Shown here: one piece after another, positions 15,705 through 25,877 of the stretch
Layout: the number at the start of each line of letters is the position of its first letter
Position numbering within the stretch: position 1 is the first letter of the stretch
NCBI GenBank assembly: GCA_963719285.1
Contig: CAVRBO010000001.1
Coordinates: forward strand, 1,550,001 to 1,614,000
Length of the DNA stretch: 64,000 bases
Direction: 5' to 3'
From: C-114 sp963719285
GTDB taxonomy: Bacteria > Chloroflexota > Limnocylindria > Limnocylindrales > CSP1-4
Position numbers and translations under genes: made by a program
The notes under the pieces: generated by a model
The model's input: only the letters and a program-made list of their open reading frames with translations
Databases searched by the model: none
Told to the model about the DNA's origin: nothing

Positions 15705-15740
15705 GGTTCTCCTTGACCTGGATGCCCTCGTCCGGCGAGC

Positions 15741-16421
15741 TTATGGACTGACGATCGTGATGTCGCTGGCCGGCCCGATCGTCCGGCCGCCGCCCTGGAC
15801 GGGCGCCCGGCTGGCGTTGGGCTGCAGTCCGCCCCCGCCGCCGCCACCGCCGATGCCGGCGGAGAGCTGCACCTGGACCGTGGTCCCGGAGGTCACGTCG
15901 GCCGCCGTCGCGCCGGTCTGGCGATGGTAGGCCGTGTCGCCGTCGACCGGGATCGTCACCGTCGTGCCGTTGGCGAGCTTGAGCGAGATGTGGTCCGCGG
16001 TCACCTCGGTGATCGTGCCCTTGATCGACACGCCGCCGGTGAACCGCGCGAGCCCGCCATTCGCGCCGGTCCCGAAGCTGCCACCCGGCGCGAAGCTGCC
16101 GCCACCCGGGAAGTTGAACGCGCCCCCGGCGCCTCTGCCCCCGCCACCCCCCGCCGTGGCCGTCGGCGCGGTGACCCGTCCGGCCGCGAAGCCGACCCCG
16201 CCGAGCGCGACGAACGCGGCCGCGATCATGACGATCGTAAGGGGATCGCGGCCACGCTTCTTCGGGGCCGCGACGGCCGACGGCATCACCGGCGGGACGG
16301 GGAACGGCGCCGGCGGCAGGTCCCAGGCCGGAGGGGCGGCCTCGCCGCCAACCGGGCCACCGGCGGGCACGGGTGGGACGGCCCCGATCATCGGGTCGGC
16401 GGGTCGGTTCGTGGGATCCAT
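15741..16421 (-). CDS. Gly/Pro-rich single-pass membrane protein (DUF5666-like)
   Basis: A 226-residue protein with a Pro-rich cytoplasmic head, one transmembrane helix (LTIVMIAAAFVALGGVGFAAG, about residues 61-80), a Gly/Phe-rich linker, and a small extracytoplasmic beta domain (VSIKGTITEVTADHISLKLANGTTVTIPVDG) like DUF5666 proteins. The tail is another Gly run. Of two in-frame ATGs the second (16421) is chosen since AGGAG lies six bases before it and directly abuts the first. Role unknown; its place between the ABC permease and the two-component system suggests an envelope accessory or sensor partner. Confidence 0.7.
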   Translation of the reverse strand: MDPTNRPADPMIGAVPPVPAGGPVGGEAAPPAWDLPPAPFPVPPVMPSAVAAPKKRGRDPLTIVMIAAAFVALGGVGFAAGRVTAPTATAGGGGGRGAGGAFNFPGGGSFAPGGSFGTGANGGLARFTGGVSIKGTITEVTADHISLKLANGTTVTIPVDGDTAYHRQTGATAADVTSGTTVQVQLSAGIGGGGGGGGLQPNASRAPVQGGGRTIGPASDITIVSP

Positions 16422-16491
16422 CGTCATCTCCTGTGGTGGGGTCCGTGCCGGGACGTCCGGCACGGGTCGAAGGGGTCTTCCGGTGGCGGGT

Positions 16492-17699
16492 TCATTCGTA
16501 GCGCAGGGCGACGATCGGGTCGAGCACCGCGGCCTGGCGGGCCGGCCAGACGCCGAACACGATCCCGACGATGCCGCTGAAGCCGACCGCCAGGACGACC
16601 GTGGTCGGGTTGATCACGAGCGGCCAGCCGGCCACCCTGTCGATCACGGCCGAGACGACCAGCCCGACGAGCACGCCGAACACGCCGCCGAGCATCGACA
16701 GGGTCAGCGCCTCGATGAGGAACTGGAGGAGGATGTCGCGGCGCTTCGCGCCGATCGCCTTGCGGATGCCGATCTCGCGGGTCCGTTCACGGACCGACAC
16801 GAGCATGATGTTCATGATCCCGATCCCGCCGACGACCAGCGAGATCGAGGCGATCCCGGCGAGGAGCGCGGTCAGGATCCCGGTCACGTTACCGACCGTG
16901 CTCAGGAGCTGGGCCTGGGTCGTGATCGTGAAATCGCTCGAGTCGGCCACCCCCAATGCATGGCGGGTGCGCAACGTACCGGTGATCTCGTCGGTGGTGG
17001 ACGTCATCTCGTCGGCCGAGGCGACGCTCACGGCGACCGACCGGACCGTGTCGGAGCCGGTGAAGTACTTGGTCACCGTGCCGAGCGGCACGAGGACCTG
17101 GTCGTCCTGGCTGACGAAGCCGGTGCCGCCCTTGGCCTGCAGGATGCCCACCACGGTGTACGGCAGGCCGTCGATCGTGATCGTCGTGCCGACGCCGTCG
17201 GCGCCGATGCCCAGGTCGTCGGCGGTCGTGGCCCCCAGGACCGCCACTCGCAGGCCCTGGGCGACCTCCACGGGGGTCAGTCCCGCGCCCTGCCAGAGCT
17301 CGTAGTTGTGGACCGTCACGTAGTCGGCCGTCGTTCCGACGATCGAGGTGGTGGAGTTGGCCGTGGCGGACACCACGACGGCCTGGGTGGTCGATTCCGG
17401 GGCGATCGCGGCGACCCCCGGCAGCGCCGCGATGGCGGATGCGTCCTCGATCGTGAGCGTCGTGGCCGAGCCGCGCGCCCCGCGGACGAGCCCCGTCGTG
17501 GCGGCCCCGGGGTTGACCGTGAGCAGGTTCGTCCCGAGCGACTGGAGCTGCTGGGTGATCCCGGAGGTGGCGCCCTGGCCGACCGCCACGAGGGCGATGA
17601 CCGAGGCCACGCCGATGACGATGCCGAGCATCGTGAGGGCGGCGCGGAGGCGGCTCACGGCCAGGCGGGCGAGGGCCAGCCGGACGAGCTCGAGGACGC

Positions 17700-17703
<4 letters not shown>
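16492..17703 (-). CDS. MacB-type ABC transporter permease
   Basis: A 403-residue permease with one N-terminal helix (LTMLGIVIGVASVIALVAVG), a large periplasmic domain of about 230 residues, and three C-terminal helices including GGIGIMNIMLVSVRERTREIGIRKAIGA, the MacB/FtsX signature. Such proteins work by mechanotransmission, driving export of macrolides, peptides or lipids with a periplasmic adaptor. Its ATG overlaps the ATPase stop by four bases. The ends EPxxALRYE fit the family. Confidence 0.93.
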
Positions 17704-18418
<715 letters not shown>

Positions 18419-18422
<4 letters not shown>

Positions 18423-19942
18423 GGGGTGGTCCCGCCGCCGTTGCGCGTCCCGCCGCCGTTGAAGCGGCCACCGCCCCCGCCGACCGGGAAGGCCCCGCCG
18501 CCGAGCAACCCCCCACCGCCGGTCGTGGTCGAGCCGGTGCGTGAGGTGGAGGTCCCGATGACGACGCGCTCGCCCTCGGTGATGCCGGTCTTGATCTCGA
18601 TGTACGAACTCGTGACGAGGCCCACGTCGACGGAGACGTCCTGGACGGCGCCGTCCGCTCCCACGACCTGGACCGCGTACTGGCCGCCGCCACCGAGGAC
18701 GGCCGCCGCAGGCACGGCGATGACATTCGCGGACGACGCGATCGTCACCGACACCTGGGCGCTCATCCCGACCCGGAGGGTGGCCGGCGGCGACGTCAGC
18801 GCGACCGTCACGTCATAGGACACGACGCCGCCCGAACCGGAGGCGGACGACTCGGCGATCGAGGCGACCGTGCCCGCGACCGGGTCGGTCCCGATGGCCT
18901 TGATCGTGACGTCGGCCGGCTGGCCGACCTTGAGGGTCGGGACGTCGCTCTCCGCGAATGCCGCGGTGACGGTCATGCCGCTCGACTGGAGCTCGATGGC
19001 CGTGCCGGATGGCGCCGTCGCGCCGGCGACGATATTCACGGCCGAAACGCGCCCGTCGATGGGCGCCTTGAGCGACGCGTTGTCGACGGCTAGCTGGGCG
19101 GAGTCGACGCCGGACTGGGCCGTCGCGACGGACGCCTCGTCCGAGGCGAGCTGGGCGGCTGTCGACTTCGCGAGGCGGGTGGTGTAGTTGTGCTTCGCGG
19201 TCGTGAGCCCGAGCTTGGCTGACGCGACCTGGTTGGCGGCCTGGGCATTCGAGGCCGAGACCCGCGCCGCGGTTGCCGTCACGTTGTCCGATGCCTGGGT
19301 GATGGCGGCCTTGTCGGCGGAGATCTGGGTCGCCGGAGCCTTGGCCTTCGTGTCGGCGGTCAGCTTCTGCTTCGCCGCCGAGAGTGCCTTCTTGGCCTGC
19401 GACAGCGTGATCGAGTTCTGGGACCTGGTGTGCGAGTAGTTGCTATTGGCCTGGGTGACCTGGAGCTCGGCCTGCTTGAGCGCGTCGCTGGCGGCCGCTT
19501 TCGTGTCCGCCGTGGGCGCACTCTTGTCGGCCTTGAGCTTGGCCTGGGCGGCCGCGAGATTGGCCTGGGCGATCGTCAGCTGGAGCTTCGCGTTCGTCGA
19601 GTCCGCCGCCGCGAGGACATCGCCGGCCTTGACGATGTCGCCGACCTGGACGGCGACGCTCGTGACCGGCCATGTCGTGGACGCCGCGTTGTTATTCGAC
19701 GCCGCACTGGACGCGGCGGCCGGCTGGGAGGCGGACCCGAAGCGGAGGTCGTAGGTCGTGGAGGCCCCGACGCTGCCGCTCGCCACGACGCTCTCGGTCA
19801 CGTCTCGGCGAGCCGCGGCGGCCGTGATGTACTGGCTGCCCGACGCGGCGCTCGACGGTGGCAGGACGCCCGTCGCCACGAGGATCGCCCCGACACCCAC
19901 GACCAGGAGCACGACGACGACCAGCACACGCAGGGATCTCAT
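18419..19942 (-). CDS. HlyD/MacA-type periplasmic adaptor
   Basis: About 507 residues: an N-terminal membrane anchor (LRVLVVVVLLVVGVGAILVATGVL), a biotinyl-lipoyl-like region split by a long Ala/Lys/Gln-rich coiled coil (about residues 115-290), the second lipoyl half (NASLKAPIDGRVSAVNIVAGA), and a beta-barrel with a membrane-proximal domain. The tail is Gly/Arg/Thr-rich. The start at 19942 has GAGG seven bases upstream; ATGs at 19969 and 19990 are alternatives. It heads the six-gene unit adaptor-ATPase-permease-Gly-rich protein-regulator-kinase. Confidence 0.88.
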
Positions 19943-20206
19943 CCAGGGGCCTCGCACCACGGCCACCATCGAGGCGGCATCTGTGCCCACGGTAGGTGCG
20001 CCACCTGAGCGGGTCCTGAGACGGTCGTGGGGCGAACGACGCGGCGACGCGGGCCGGAGCGGTCCGGCGAGTCCCCTGTCGGGGGTGGCGGGACGGACCC
20101 GACTTACATCCCTCGTACGCTCCAGGGTCGACCGATTGACGCGCGGCGCTCAGGTTGTCCCCAGTCGACATCGGCTCGACACATCCCTGCTCACGGGAGA
20201 TACCAC

Positions 20207-20758
20207 ATGCGACTTCGACTCAGGATCGCGACGGGCGCCCTCGGGGTGGTCGGCGCGGTCGGCATGCTCGCGGCACCGGCCGGCGTGGCCGCGGTATCCG
20301 CGACGCCGAGCGCGGCCTCCGCAGCTACGACGGCCGTCTGCACCAACGGTCACTGGCCGGCCTCGGTCCAGGGCGTACCGAAGTCCTTCAAGGCAGGCGC
20401 CCGGGCCGGTGACTACATCTGGCACGACAGCAAGGGCTGGCACGTGCGGGTCACCCACCCGGGCTCCAAGGGCATCGTGTTCAGTGGCACGATCCACTCG
20501 AGCGCACCGCTCGACGCGGACCCGGTCAAGCTCGAGAAGAACGACCAGATCACGGTCAGCGCGGATCACAAGACGATCACCTACCGGTTCGTCAACTACG
20601 GCAAGATCGATGGCTTCGACTTCACCACGTCGTGCGCGAAGGCCCTCTCGTTCCGTGGCCTGATGGCGGGACATCGCCTCGGTGTCGGCCACATCTGGGT
20701 CGGCCACTACGGCCGCCACCCGCTCGAGAACCCGTTCGTCATCCGCCGGATCCGCTGA
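20207..20758 (+). CDS. Secreted protein of unknown function
   Basis: A 183-residue protein not recognised as a known family. Residues 1-40 are a signal peptide (Arg-rich start, hydrophobic core ALGVVGAVGMLAAPAGVAAV, Ala-x-Ala sites near 38-41). The mature part has two cysteines (AVCTNG and TTSCAK) that could form a disulfide, and Trp/His-rich strands. GGGAGA lies six bases before the ATG, so it is leadered. It diverges from the efflux unit across 264 bases in which I see no convincing promoter. Confidence 0.7.
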   Translation: MRLRLRIATGALGVVGAVGMLAAPAGVAAVSATPSAASAATTAVCTNGHWPASVQGVPKSFKAGARAGDYIWHDSKGWHVRVTHPGSKGIVFSGTIHSSAPLDADPVKLEKNDQITVSADHKTITYRFVNYGKIDGFDFTTSCAKALSFRGLMAGHRLGVGHIWVGHYGRHPLENPFVIRRIR

Positions 20759-20873
20759 TCCACTCCCATCGCGCACTGGCGGCGGCCCGGACGGGTCGCC
20801 GCCGTACCATGTCCCGGCAGGTGCGCGACGACGCGCAGCGACGTAGGCCAGCGTGGTGACCGGAGGAGATCGG

Positions 20874-21710
20874 ATGCGGATCGTCGTGACCGGTGGCAGC
20901 GGCAAGGCCGGTCGTTGGGTCGTGCGCGACCTCCGCGACCACGGCCACGACGTCCTCAACGTCGACCTGGCCCATGACGGCAGCGCTCACGGCCTGTGCA
21001 TCCGGGCCGATCTCACGGATCTCGGCCAGGTCCACGATGTCCTGGCCGGGGCGGATGTGGTCGTCCACCTCGCGGCGATCCCGGCGCCCGAACTGCGGCC
21101 GGCCGGCGAGACGTTCCGCACCAACGCGCTGTCCACCTACAACGTGTTCGCGGCCGCGACCGAGCGGGGGCTGGGACGGGTCGTCTGGGCGTCCAGTGAG
21201 ACCGTGCTGGGGCTGCCGTTTGCGCCCGAGACACCGCCGGCCATCGCGCCGGTGGACGAATCGGCGGTCCGCCCGGAAAGCTCGTACGCGCTCTCGAAGC
21301 TCGTCGGCGAGACGATGGCCGCCCAGTTCAGCCGGCGGACGGGCGTCCCGTTCGTTGGGCTCCGGATCTCGAACATCATGGAGCCCGCCGACTACGCAGC
21401 GTTCCCGGGCTACCAGGACGACCCGCGCCTGCGGATGTGGAACCTGTGGGGCTACGTCGACGTGCGCGACGTGGCGGGCGCGGTCCGGGCGGCGCTGACC
21501 GCCGATACCCGTGGCGCGGATGTTTGCATCGTCGCCGCGGCCGACACGGTCATGCACCGTCCGAGCGCGGCCCTGATGGCCGAGGTCTTCCCGGGCGTGC
21601 CCCTCCGACGTCCCGTGCCCGACCGCCAGACCCTCCTCGCCATCGACCACGCCGCCGAAGTGCTCGGTTGGCATCCTGAGCACAGCTGGCTCGACCCGGA
21701 CGAGGCGTAG
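20874..21710 (+). CDS. NAD(P)-dependent epimerase/dehydratase family protein (extended SDR)
   Basis: A 278-residue extended short-chain dehydrogenase. The nucleotide-binding VTGGSGKAGRWVV is at the N-terminus, VVHLAAIPAPE follows the fourth strand, and the catalytic YALSK (Y-x3-K) is about residue 143. It resembles uronate-dehydrogenase or nucleotide-sugar epimerase relatives, but no substrate can be assigned. The ATG at 20874 has an excellent GGAGGAG site upstream; an earlier in-frame GTG at 20853 lacks one. Confidence 0.85.
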   Translation: MRIVVTGGSGKAGRWVVRDLRDHGHDVLNVDLAHDGSAHGLCIRADLTDLGQVHDVLAGADVVVHLAAIPAPELRPAGETFRTNALSTYNVFAAATERGLGRVVWASSETVLGLPFAPETPPAIAPVDESAVRPESSYALSKLVGETMAAQFSRRTGVPFVGLRISNIMEPADYAAFPGYQDDPRLRMWNLWGYVDVRDVAGAVRAALTADTRGADVCIVAAADTVMHRPSAALMAEVFPGVPLRRPVPDRQTLLAIDHAAEVLGWHPEHSWLDPDEA

Positions 21711-21841
21711 CCGGGTCCGCCGGCTCGGTCCGGCGCGATCCGCGGACCGTCCCATCCCGGGCCGGTTCATCCGTCCCTCCCGGGCGCGGAGGTCGCCGGT
21801 GCGCGACACTGGCGGCCATCGCCGGAGAAGGATCGCCGCCC

Positions 21842-22573
21842 ATGACCGACATCGACTTCGCGCAGATCGACGCCCTCACGTTCGACTGCTACGGCACGCT
21901 CATCGACTGGGAGACCGGCATCTCGCGCGGTCTCCGGGCATTCCTCGATCCCCTGGGCGTCCAGGCCACCGACGACGACCTGCTCGAGGCGTACGCGGGG
22001 GAAGAGGCGGCCCTCGAGGCCGGGCCCTACCTGCGTTACCGCGAGGTCCTCGCCCGGGCGGGCCGCGGGGTGGCGGCCGGCTTCGGCGTGACACCCACCG
22101 ACGAAGAGCTCGCGACATTCGGTGGCTCGGTCGCCGACTGGCCGGCGTTCCCGGACACTGCCGACGCGCTCCGGCGGCTCAAGGAGCGCTTCCGGCTCGG
22201 GGTCATCACGAACTGCGACGACGACCTGTTCGCCGCGTCGAACCGCCGGCTGGGCGTCGCGTTCGACTGGGTGATCACGGCCCAGCAGGTCGGCTCGTAC
22301 AAGCCGAGCCACCGGAACTTCGACGTGGCCTTCGCCGTGATCGACGTCCCCCGGCCACGGATCCTCCACGTCGCCCAGAGCCTGTACCACGACCATGTCC
22401 CGGCCCAGGCGCGCGGGCTGGCGACGGCCTGGATCGACCGCCGCCACGACAAGCCGGGCTCGGGCGCGACACCGCCGGCCACGGTCACCCCCGATCTCAC
22501 CGCACCGGACATGGCGACCTTCGCCCAGATCGCTCTCGGCGATCCCGTGGAGCGGGGCGCCCCGGCGCGCTGA
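21842..22573 (+). CDS. HAD-family hydrolase, L-2-haloacid-dehalogenase type
   Basis: A 243-residue HAD hydrolase. Motif I is LTFDCYGTLIDWE with nucleophile aspartate, motif II ITNCDD, motif III lysine in SYKPSHRNF, and motif IV region ILHVAQSLYHDHVPA. This 'SLYHDH' wording is that of haloacid-dehalogenase type II relatives. In place of a clear motif IV aspartate the run is QSLYHDH, so true dehalogenase activity is not certain. The ATG is preceded by an AAGGA-like site. Confidence 0.85.
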   Translation: MTDIDFAQIDALTFDCYGTLIDWETGISRGLRAFLDPLGVQATDDDLLEAYAGEEAALEAGPYLRYREVLARAGRGVAAGFGVTPTDEELATFGGSVADWPAFPDTADALRRLKERFRLGVITNCDDDLFAASNRRLGVAFDWVITAQQVGSYKPSHRNFDVAFAVIDVPRPRILHVAQSLYHDHVPAQARGLATAWIDRRHDKPGSGATPPATVTPDLTAPDMATFAQIALGDPVERGAPAR

Positions 22574-22616
22574 CCACGCCTCGGGCCGGCGATGGCTGCG
22601 TCGTGAGCGAGCCGTG

Positions 22617-23132
22617 TCAACAGTCGAACGCGAACCAGCACAACGCGTTGCGGAGTCGCTGGTCGTCGAGCACGAGGTCTCGGATCCGGTCGGGGAGCCG
22701 GGCGCGCTGCCACCGGCACTCCGAACGGCCGGCCTCGACCAGGTCGTCTTCGGTCGCGGCCGCCCACACGGCCTTGATCGCGTAGGCCGCGGCCCCGAGT
22801 TCGTGGGCCGCCACGTGGCCGACGGCCGCCGCCTGGCCGGCGGCATACGCGGCGTGCCGTGCCGCCCCACTCAGGTCCCTGGCCGCGCCGTTGGCATGAC
22901 CGGCCGCCGTGCGGGCTTCGGCCCAGGCGACCTCACCCCGGGCCCAGGCTCGTCCGAGGTCGATCGCCCGACGAGGACGGTCGTCGTCCGGCCTCGCGCG
23001 CTCGAAATAGTGCAGAACGTGCTCGGCGCAGTCGGCCGCCCACAGCGCGAGAAGACGGTGATCGTCGTCGCGGAGGGTTCCGCCGCGACGCACGGTGATG
23101 AATCGAGGATCCCGGATCTTGGGGAGGATCAC
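22617..23132 (-). CDS. Putative immunity protein, Imm5-like
   Basis: A 171-residue all-alpha protein. The block RPRRAIDLGRAWARGEVAWAEARTAA followed by Ala/His-rich helices (AARHAAYAAGQAAAVGHVAAHELGAAAYAIKA) matches proteins annotated as Imm5 or 'putative immunity protein' in high-GC bacteria. In polymorphic toxin systems such proteins neutralise a cognate toxin; here no toxin gene is adjacent, so it may be an orphan or have another role. GTG start at 23132. It follows the GMC oxidoreductase gene on the same strand by 29 bases. Confidence 0.65.
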   Translation of the reverse strand: MILPKIRDPRFITVRRGGTLRDDDHRLLALWAADCAEHVLHYFERARPDDDRPRRAIDLGRAWARGEVAWAEARTAAGHANGAARDLSGAARHAAYAAGQAAAVGHVAAHELGAAAYAIKAVWAAATEDDLVEAGRSECRWQRARLPDRIRDLVLDDQRLRNALCWFAFDC

Positions 23133-23161
23133 CAGCCTGCTCGCCTCGCTCGTGTGCCCGC

Positions 23162-24826
23162 CTAGGACGTTCTCCCGTGGCGGTAGAAACGGATCGGCTC
23201 CGGTGGCAGCGGAGTCGCGCCCACGATGAGGTCGGCGGCCTTCTCGGCCAGCATCATGACCGGGGCGTAGATGTTGCCGTTCGTGATGTAGGGCATCGCC
23301 GAGGCGTCAACGACGCGCAAGCCATCGAGGCCGTGGACCCGCATCGTCAGCGGGTCGAGGACCGAACCCACGTCCGTGCCCATCCGCGCGGTACACGACG
23401 GGTGGAGCGCCGTCTCCGCGTCCCGTGCCACCCAGTCGTGGATCTCCTGGTCGGTCGTGACCGACGGTCCGGGCGACAGCTCGCCGGTGCTGTACGGCTC
23501 GAACGCCGGCTGGTTGAGGATCCGCCGGGCGACCCGGACGGCCTCGAGCCACTCGCGCCGGTCCTGGTCGGTCGAGAGGTAGTTGAACCGGATCGCGGGA
23601 TGGACCCGTGGGTCGGTCGAGACGATCTTCACGGAGCCGCGCGCGTCGGAGTACATCGGCCCCACGTGGACCTGGTAGCCGTGGCCGCCGGCCGGGGCCG
23701 TCCCGTCGTAGCGGATCGCCAGCGGCAGGAAGTGGAACATGAGGTTCGGGTAGGCGACGTCGTCATCGCCCCGGACGAACCCACCGCCCTCGAAATGGTT
23801 CGTGGCACCGGGGCCCCGGCGCAGGAACAGCCACTGGAAGCCGATCCAGGGCCGGCGCCACTTCTGGGTCGCGGACGGCTGCATCGAGACCGGCAGCTTC
23901 GAGCCGTACTGGATGTAGACCTCGAGGTGGTCCTGGAGGTGGGCGCCCACGCCCGGCAGGTCGGCGACGACCTCGATCCCGAGGGCGCGCAGGTCGTCGG
24001 CCGCGCCCACGCCCGAGAGCTGGAGCAGCTGGGGTGAGTTGAACGCGCCGCCGGACAGGATCACCTCGCCCGCCCGTGCCGTCCGGACCGGTCCGCCGCG
24101 GACGGAGTACTCCACGCCCACGGCCCGGCGCCCTTCGAAGAGCACCCGCGTGACGAATGTCCGGGTGCTCACCTCGAGGTTCGGCCGCCCGATGACCGGG
24201 TGGAGGTACGCCCGCGCGGCCGATTGGCGCCGCCCGTTGCGGATGTTCCGGTCGAACGCGTTGAAGCCCTCCTGGCGGTAGCCGTTGACGTCTGTCGTCA
24301 GCGGGTAGCCCGCCTGCTGGACCGCCTCGAAGAACGCCTCGAACAACGGACTCCGGGCCGGACCGCGCTCGAGGCCGAGCGGTCCGCCGTGGCCGCGCCA
24401 CGGATCGTCCGGCTCGGCCGCCAGGCAATCCTCCATCCGCTTGAAGTAGGGCAGGCAGTGGGCATAGTCCCAGCTCGCCATCCCGGGATCGGCCGCCCAG
24501 CGCTCGAAGTCGAGCGGGTTGCCCCGCTGGAAGATCATCCCGTTGATGCTGCTCGAGCCGCCCAGCACCTTGCCCCGGGCGTGATAGACCCGGCGACCGT
24601 TCATGAACGGCTCGGGCTCGGACTCGTACTTCCAGTCGTAGAACCGGCTGCCGATCGGGAACGTCAGCGCGGCGGGCATGTGGATGAACACGTCCCACGG
24701 GTAGTCCGGACGGCCGGCTTCGAGGACGAGGACGCGGGTCGACGGGTCGGCAGTCAGGCGGTTCGCTAGGGCGCAGCCGGCGGATCCTCCGCCCACGATG
24801 ATGAAGTCGAATGCGCTCTCGGCCAC
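23162..24826 (-). CDS. betA: GMC-family FAD oxidoreductase, choline-dehydrogenase-like
   Basis: A 554-residue flavoenzyme. The FAD dinucleotide fold is IIVGGGSAGCALANRL; the GMC signatures are GKVLGGSSSINGM and GGAFNSPQLLQLSGVG; the active-site His is in ETALHPSCTARMG with NGNIYAPVMMLAEKAADLI at the end. The middle block GATNHFEGGGFVR...PNLMFHFLPLAI parallels BetA, which oxidises choline to betaine aldehyde, but other alcohols are possible. GTG start supported by a TAGCAT -10 box six bases upstream. The aldehyde dehydrogenase that could finish the route lies 1.6 kb away in another unit. Confidence 0.8.
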   Translation of the reverse strand: MAESAFDFIIVGGGSAGCALANRLTADPSTRVLVLEAGRPDYPWDVFIHMPAALTFPIGSRFYDWKYESEPEPFMNGRRVYHARGKVLGGSSSINGMIFQRGNPLDFERWAADPGMASWDYAHCLPYFKRMEDCLAAEPDDPWRGHGGPLGLERGPARSPLFEAFFEAVQQAGYPLTTDVNGYRQEGFNAFDRNIRNGRRQSAARAYLHPVIGRPNLEVSTRTFVTRVLFEGRRAVGVEYSVRGGPVRTARAGEVILSGGAFNSPQLLQLSGVGAADDLRALGIEVVADLPGVGAHLQDHLEVYIQYGSKLPVSMQPSATQKWRRPWIGFQWLFLRRGPGATNHFEGGGFVRGDDDVAYPNLMFHFLPLAIRYDGTAPAGGHGYQVHVGPMYSDARGSVKIVSTDPRVHPAIRFNYLSTDQDRREWLEAVRVARRILNQPAFEPYSTGELSPGPSVTTDQEIHDWVARDAETALHPSCTARMGTDVGSVLDPLTMRVHGLDGLRVVDASAMPYITNGNIYAPVMMLAEKAADLIVGATPLPPEPIRFYRHGRTS

Positions 24827-24832
24827 GCCCCG

Positions 24833-24838
24833 ATGCTA
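24833..24838 (-). promoter_or_regulatory. -10 box (TAGCAT) of the GMC oxidoreductase gene
   Basis: TAGCAT on the minus strand ends six bases before the GTG at 24826, indicating a leaderless message. The divergent small-protein gene begins 20 bases further on. Confidence 0.5.
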
Positions 24839-24857
24839 GCAGCGGCAGGAGGCTGAG

Positions 24858-25022
24858 ATGGTCCCGTCCTATCCCACGCCCGAGGACACGGCGAACGGCC
24901 TCACCCGCCTCGGCAACCTCCATCCGGGCGTCGACGGCGGCGTCTTCCTCGTGGGATTCGTGCTCGTGTTCGCCGCGTTCCTGGCGGTCGTCCTCGTGAC
25001 CACGCGCCTGCGCCGGGCCTAG
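24858..25022 (+). CDS. Small single-pass membrane protein (54 residues)
   Basis: Reading from ATG at 24858 gives 54 codons and TAG at 25020-25022. A full AGGAGG ribosome site (24847-24852) stands five bases before the ATG, among the best in the window. The protein has a 30-residue polar head (Pro, Thr, Asn, Gly) and one strong transmembrane helix (VFLVGFVLVFAAFLAVVLV) ended by TTRLRRA, so the head is probably outside. Family not recognised. Its stop codon and that of the convergent DUF2461 gene share the palindrome CTAG. Neighbour to a BetA-like gene on the opposite strand; role unknown. Confidence 0.65.
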   Translation: MVPSYPTPEDTANGLTRLGNLHPGVDGGVFLVGFVLVFAAFLAVVLVTTRLRRA

Positions 25023-25720
25023 GTCGCGGCCAGCTCGGCAAGGAGGCGCATCACCGGCGTCGCTGCCGAGAGCGTGTCCGCGATGGTCTCCGGCAGGGCC
25101 GGCGTGAGGACGTCCGCGTCCGAGAGCCGCCGGCCGAACGTGATGTCCTTGAGCGTGAGCAGCGCCGCGTCGGGGTGATCGGCCGGGAAGCCCGCCGGCA
25201 TCCGCTTGAACCGCTCGCCGCCCACCTCGCCCAGCGTCGCCATGAAGGCCGGGTCGTCGATCGCGGCATGGACGCTCTTGGGATCCGTCGCCACGAGCGT
25301 CCGCCAGGCGGCGAGGAGCGATGGTTCGGGCCGCCACATCCCGCCGCCGACATAGATCTCGCCCGGCTGGAGGTGGAAGTAGCCGCCGGCCGAGCGGTCG
25401 CCGCCGCCCACCCACGGGAAACTGGCGCTCACGTGGGTCTTGTAGGGCGACTTGTCCTTCGAGAAGCGGACGTCGCGGTAGATCCGAAACGGGGAGCGGG
25501 CAGGATCCGCCGACAGCGGGATGCGCCGCGTGGCGAACGTCTCCCCGAGCGCGATGCACAGCGCCTCGAGCGGCGCCTTGAGCAGCCGCTCGAAGTCGGC
25601 CTTGCGCGGCTGGAACCACGACCGCTCGTTGTTCGCCGCGAGGTCCACGAGGAACTGGATCGCGTCCGGCGAGAAGCCGCCGAACGCAGCGGGAGCAGCA
25701 GGGGTCTGGGTCGATGGCAT
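25019..25720 (-). CDS. DUF2461 (TIGR02453) family protein
   Basis: A 233-residue protein with the family start FGGFSPDAIQFLVDLAANNERSWFQPRKADFE, then PFRIYRDVRFSKDKSPYKTHVSASF and AGGYFHLQPGEIYVGGGMW. Function unknown; the family is widespread in soil bacteria. The ATG at 25720 has a GGAGA site six bases away; the frame runs on upstream without protein character. Its 3' end shares four bases with the small membrane-protein gene. Confidence 0.88.
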   Translation of the reverse strand: MPSTQTPAAPAAFGGFSPDAIQFLVDLAANNERSWFQPRKADFERLLKAPLEALCIALGETFATRRIPLSADPARSPFRIYRDVRFSKDKSPYKTHVSASFPWVGGGDRSAGGYFHLQPGEIYVGGGMWRPEPSLLAAWRTLVATDPKSVHAAIDDPAFMATLGEVGGERFKRMPAGFPADHPDAALLTLKDITFGRRLSDADVLTPALPETIADTLSAATPVMRLLAELAAT

Positions 25721-25877
25721 GTCCGATCTCCGTGGCGCGGAACCGGCCGGGTCGAGAGCGCATCCGCCCGACGATGGTAGTCCGAGGTCCCTGCACGGGC
25801 CATCACTCGGCGCTTGCCCAGCCTGGTTGCGGGTCTTCATCGATTGACCGGATGACGAGTGCGCGCAGGATTGCTCG

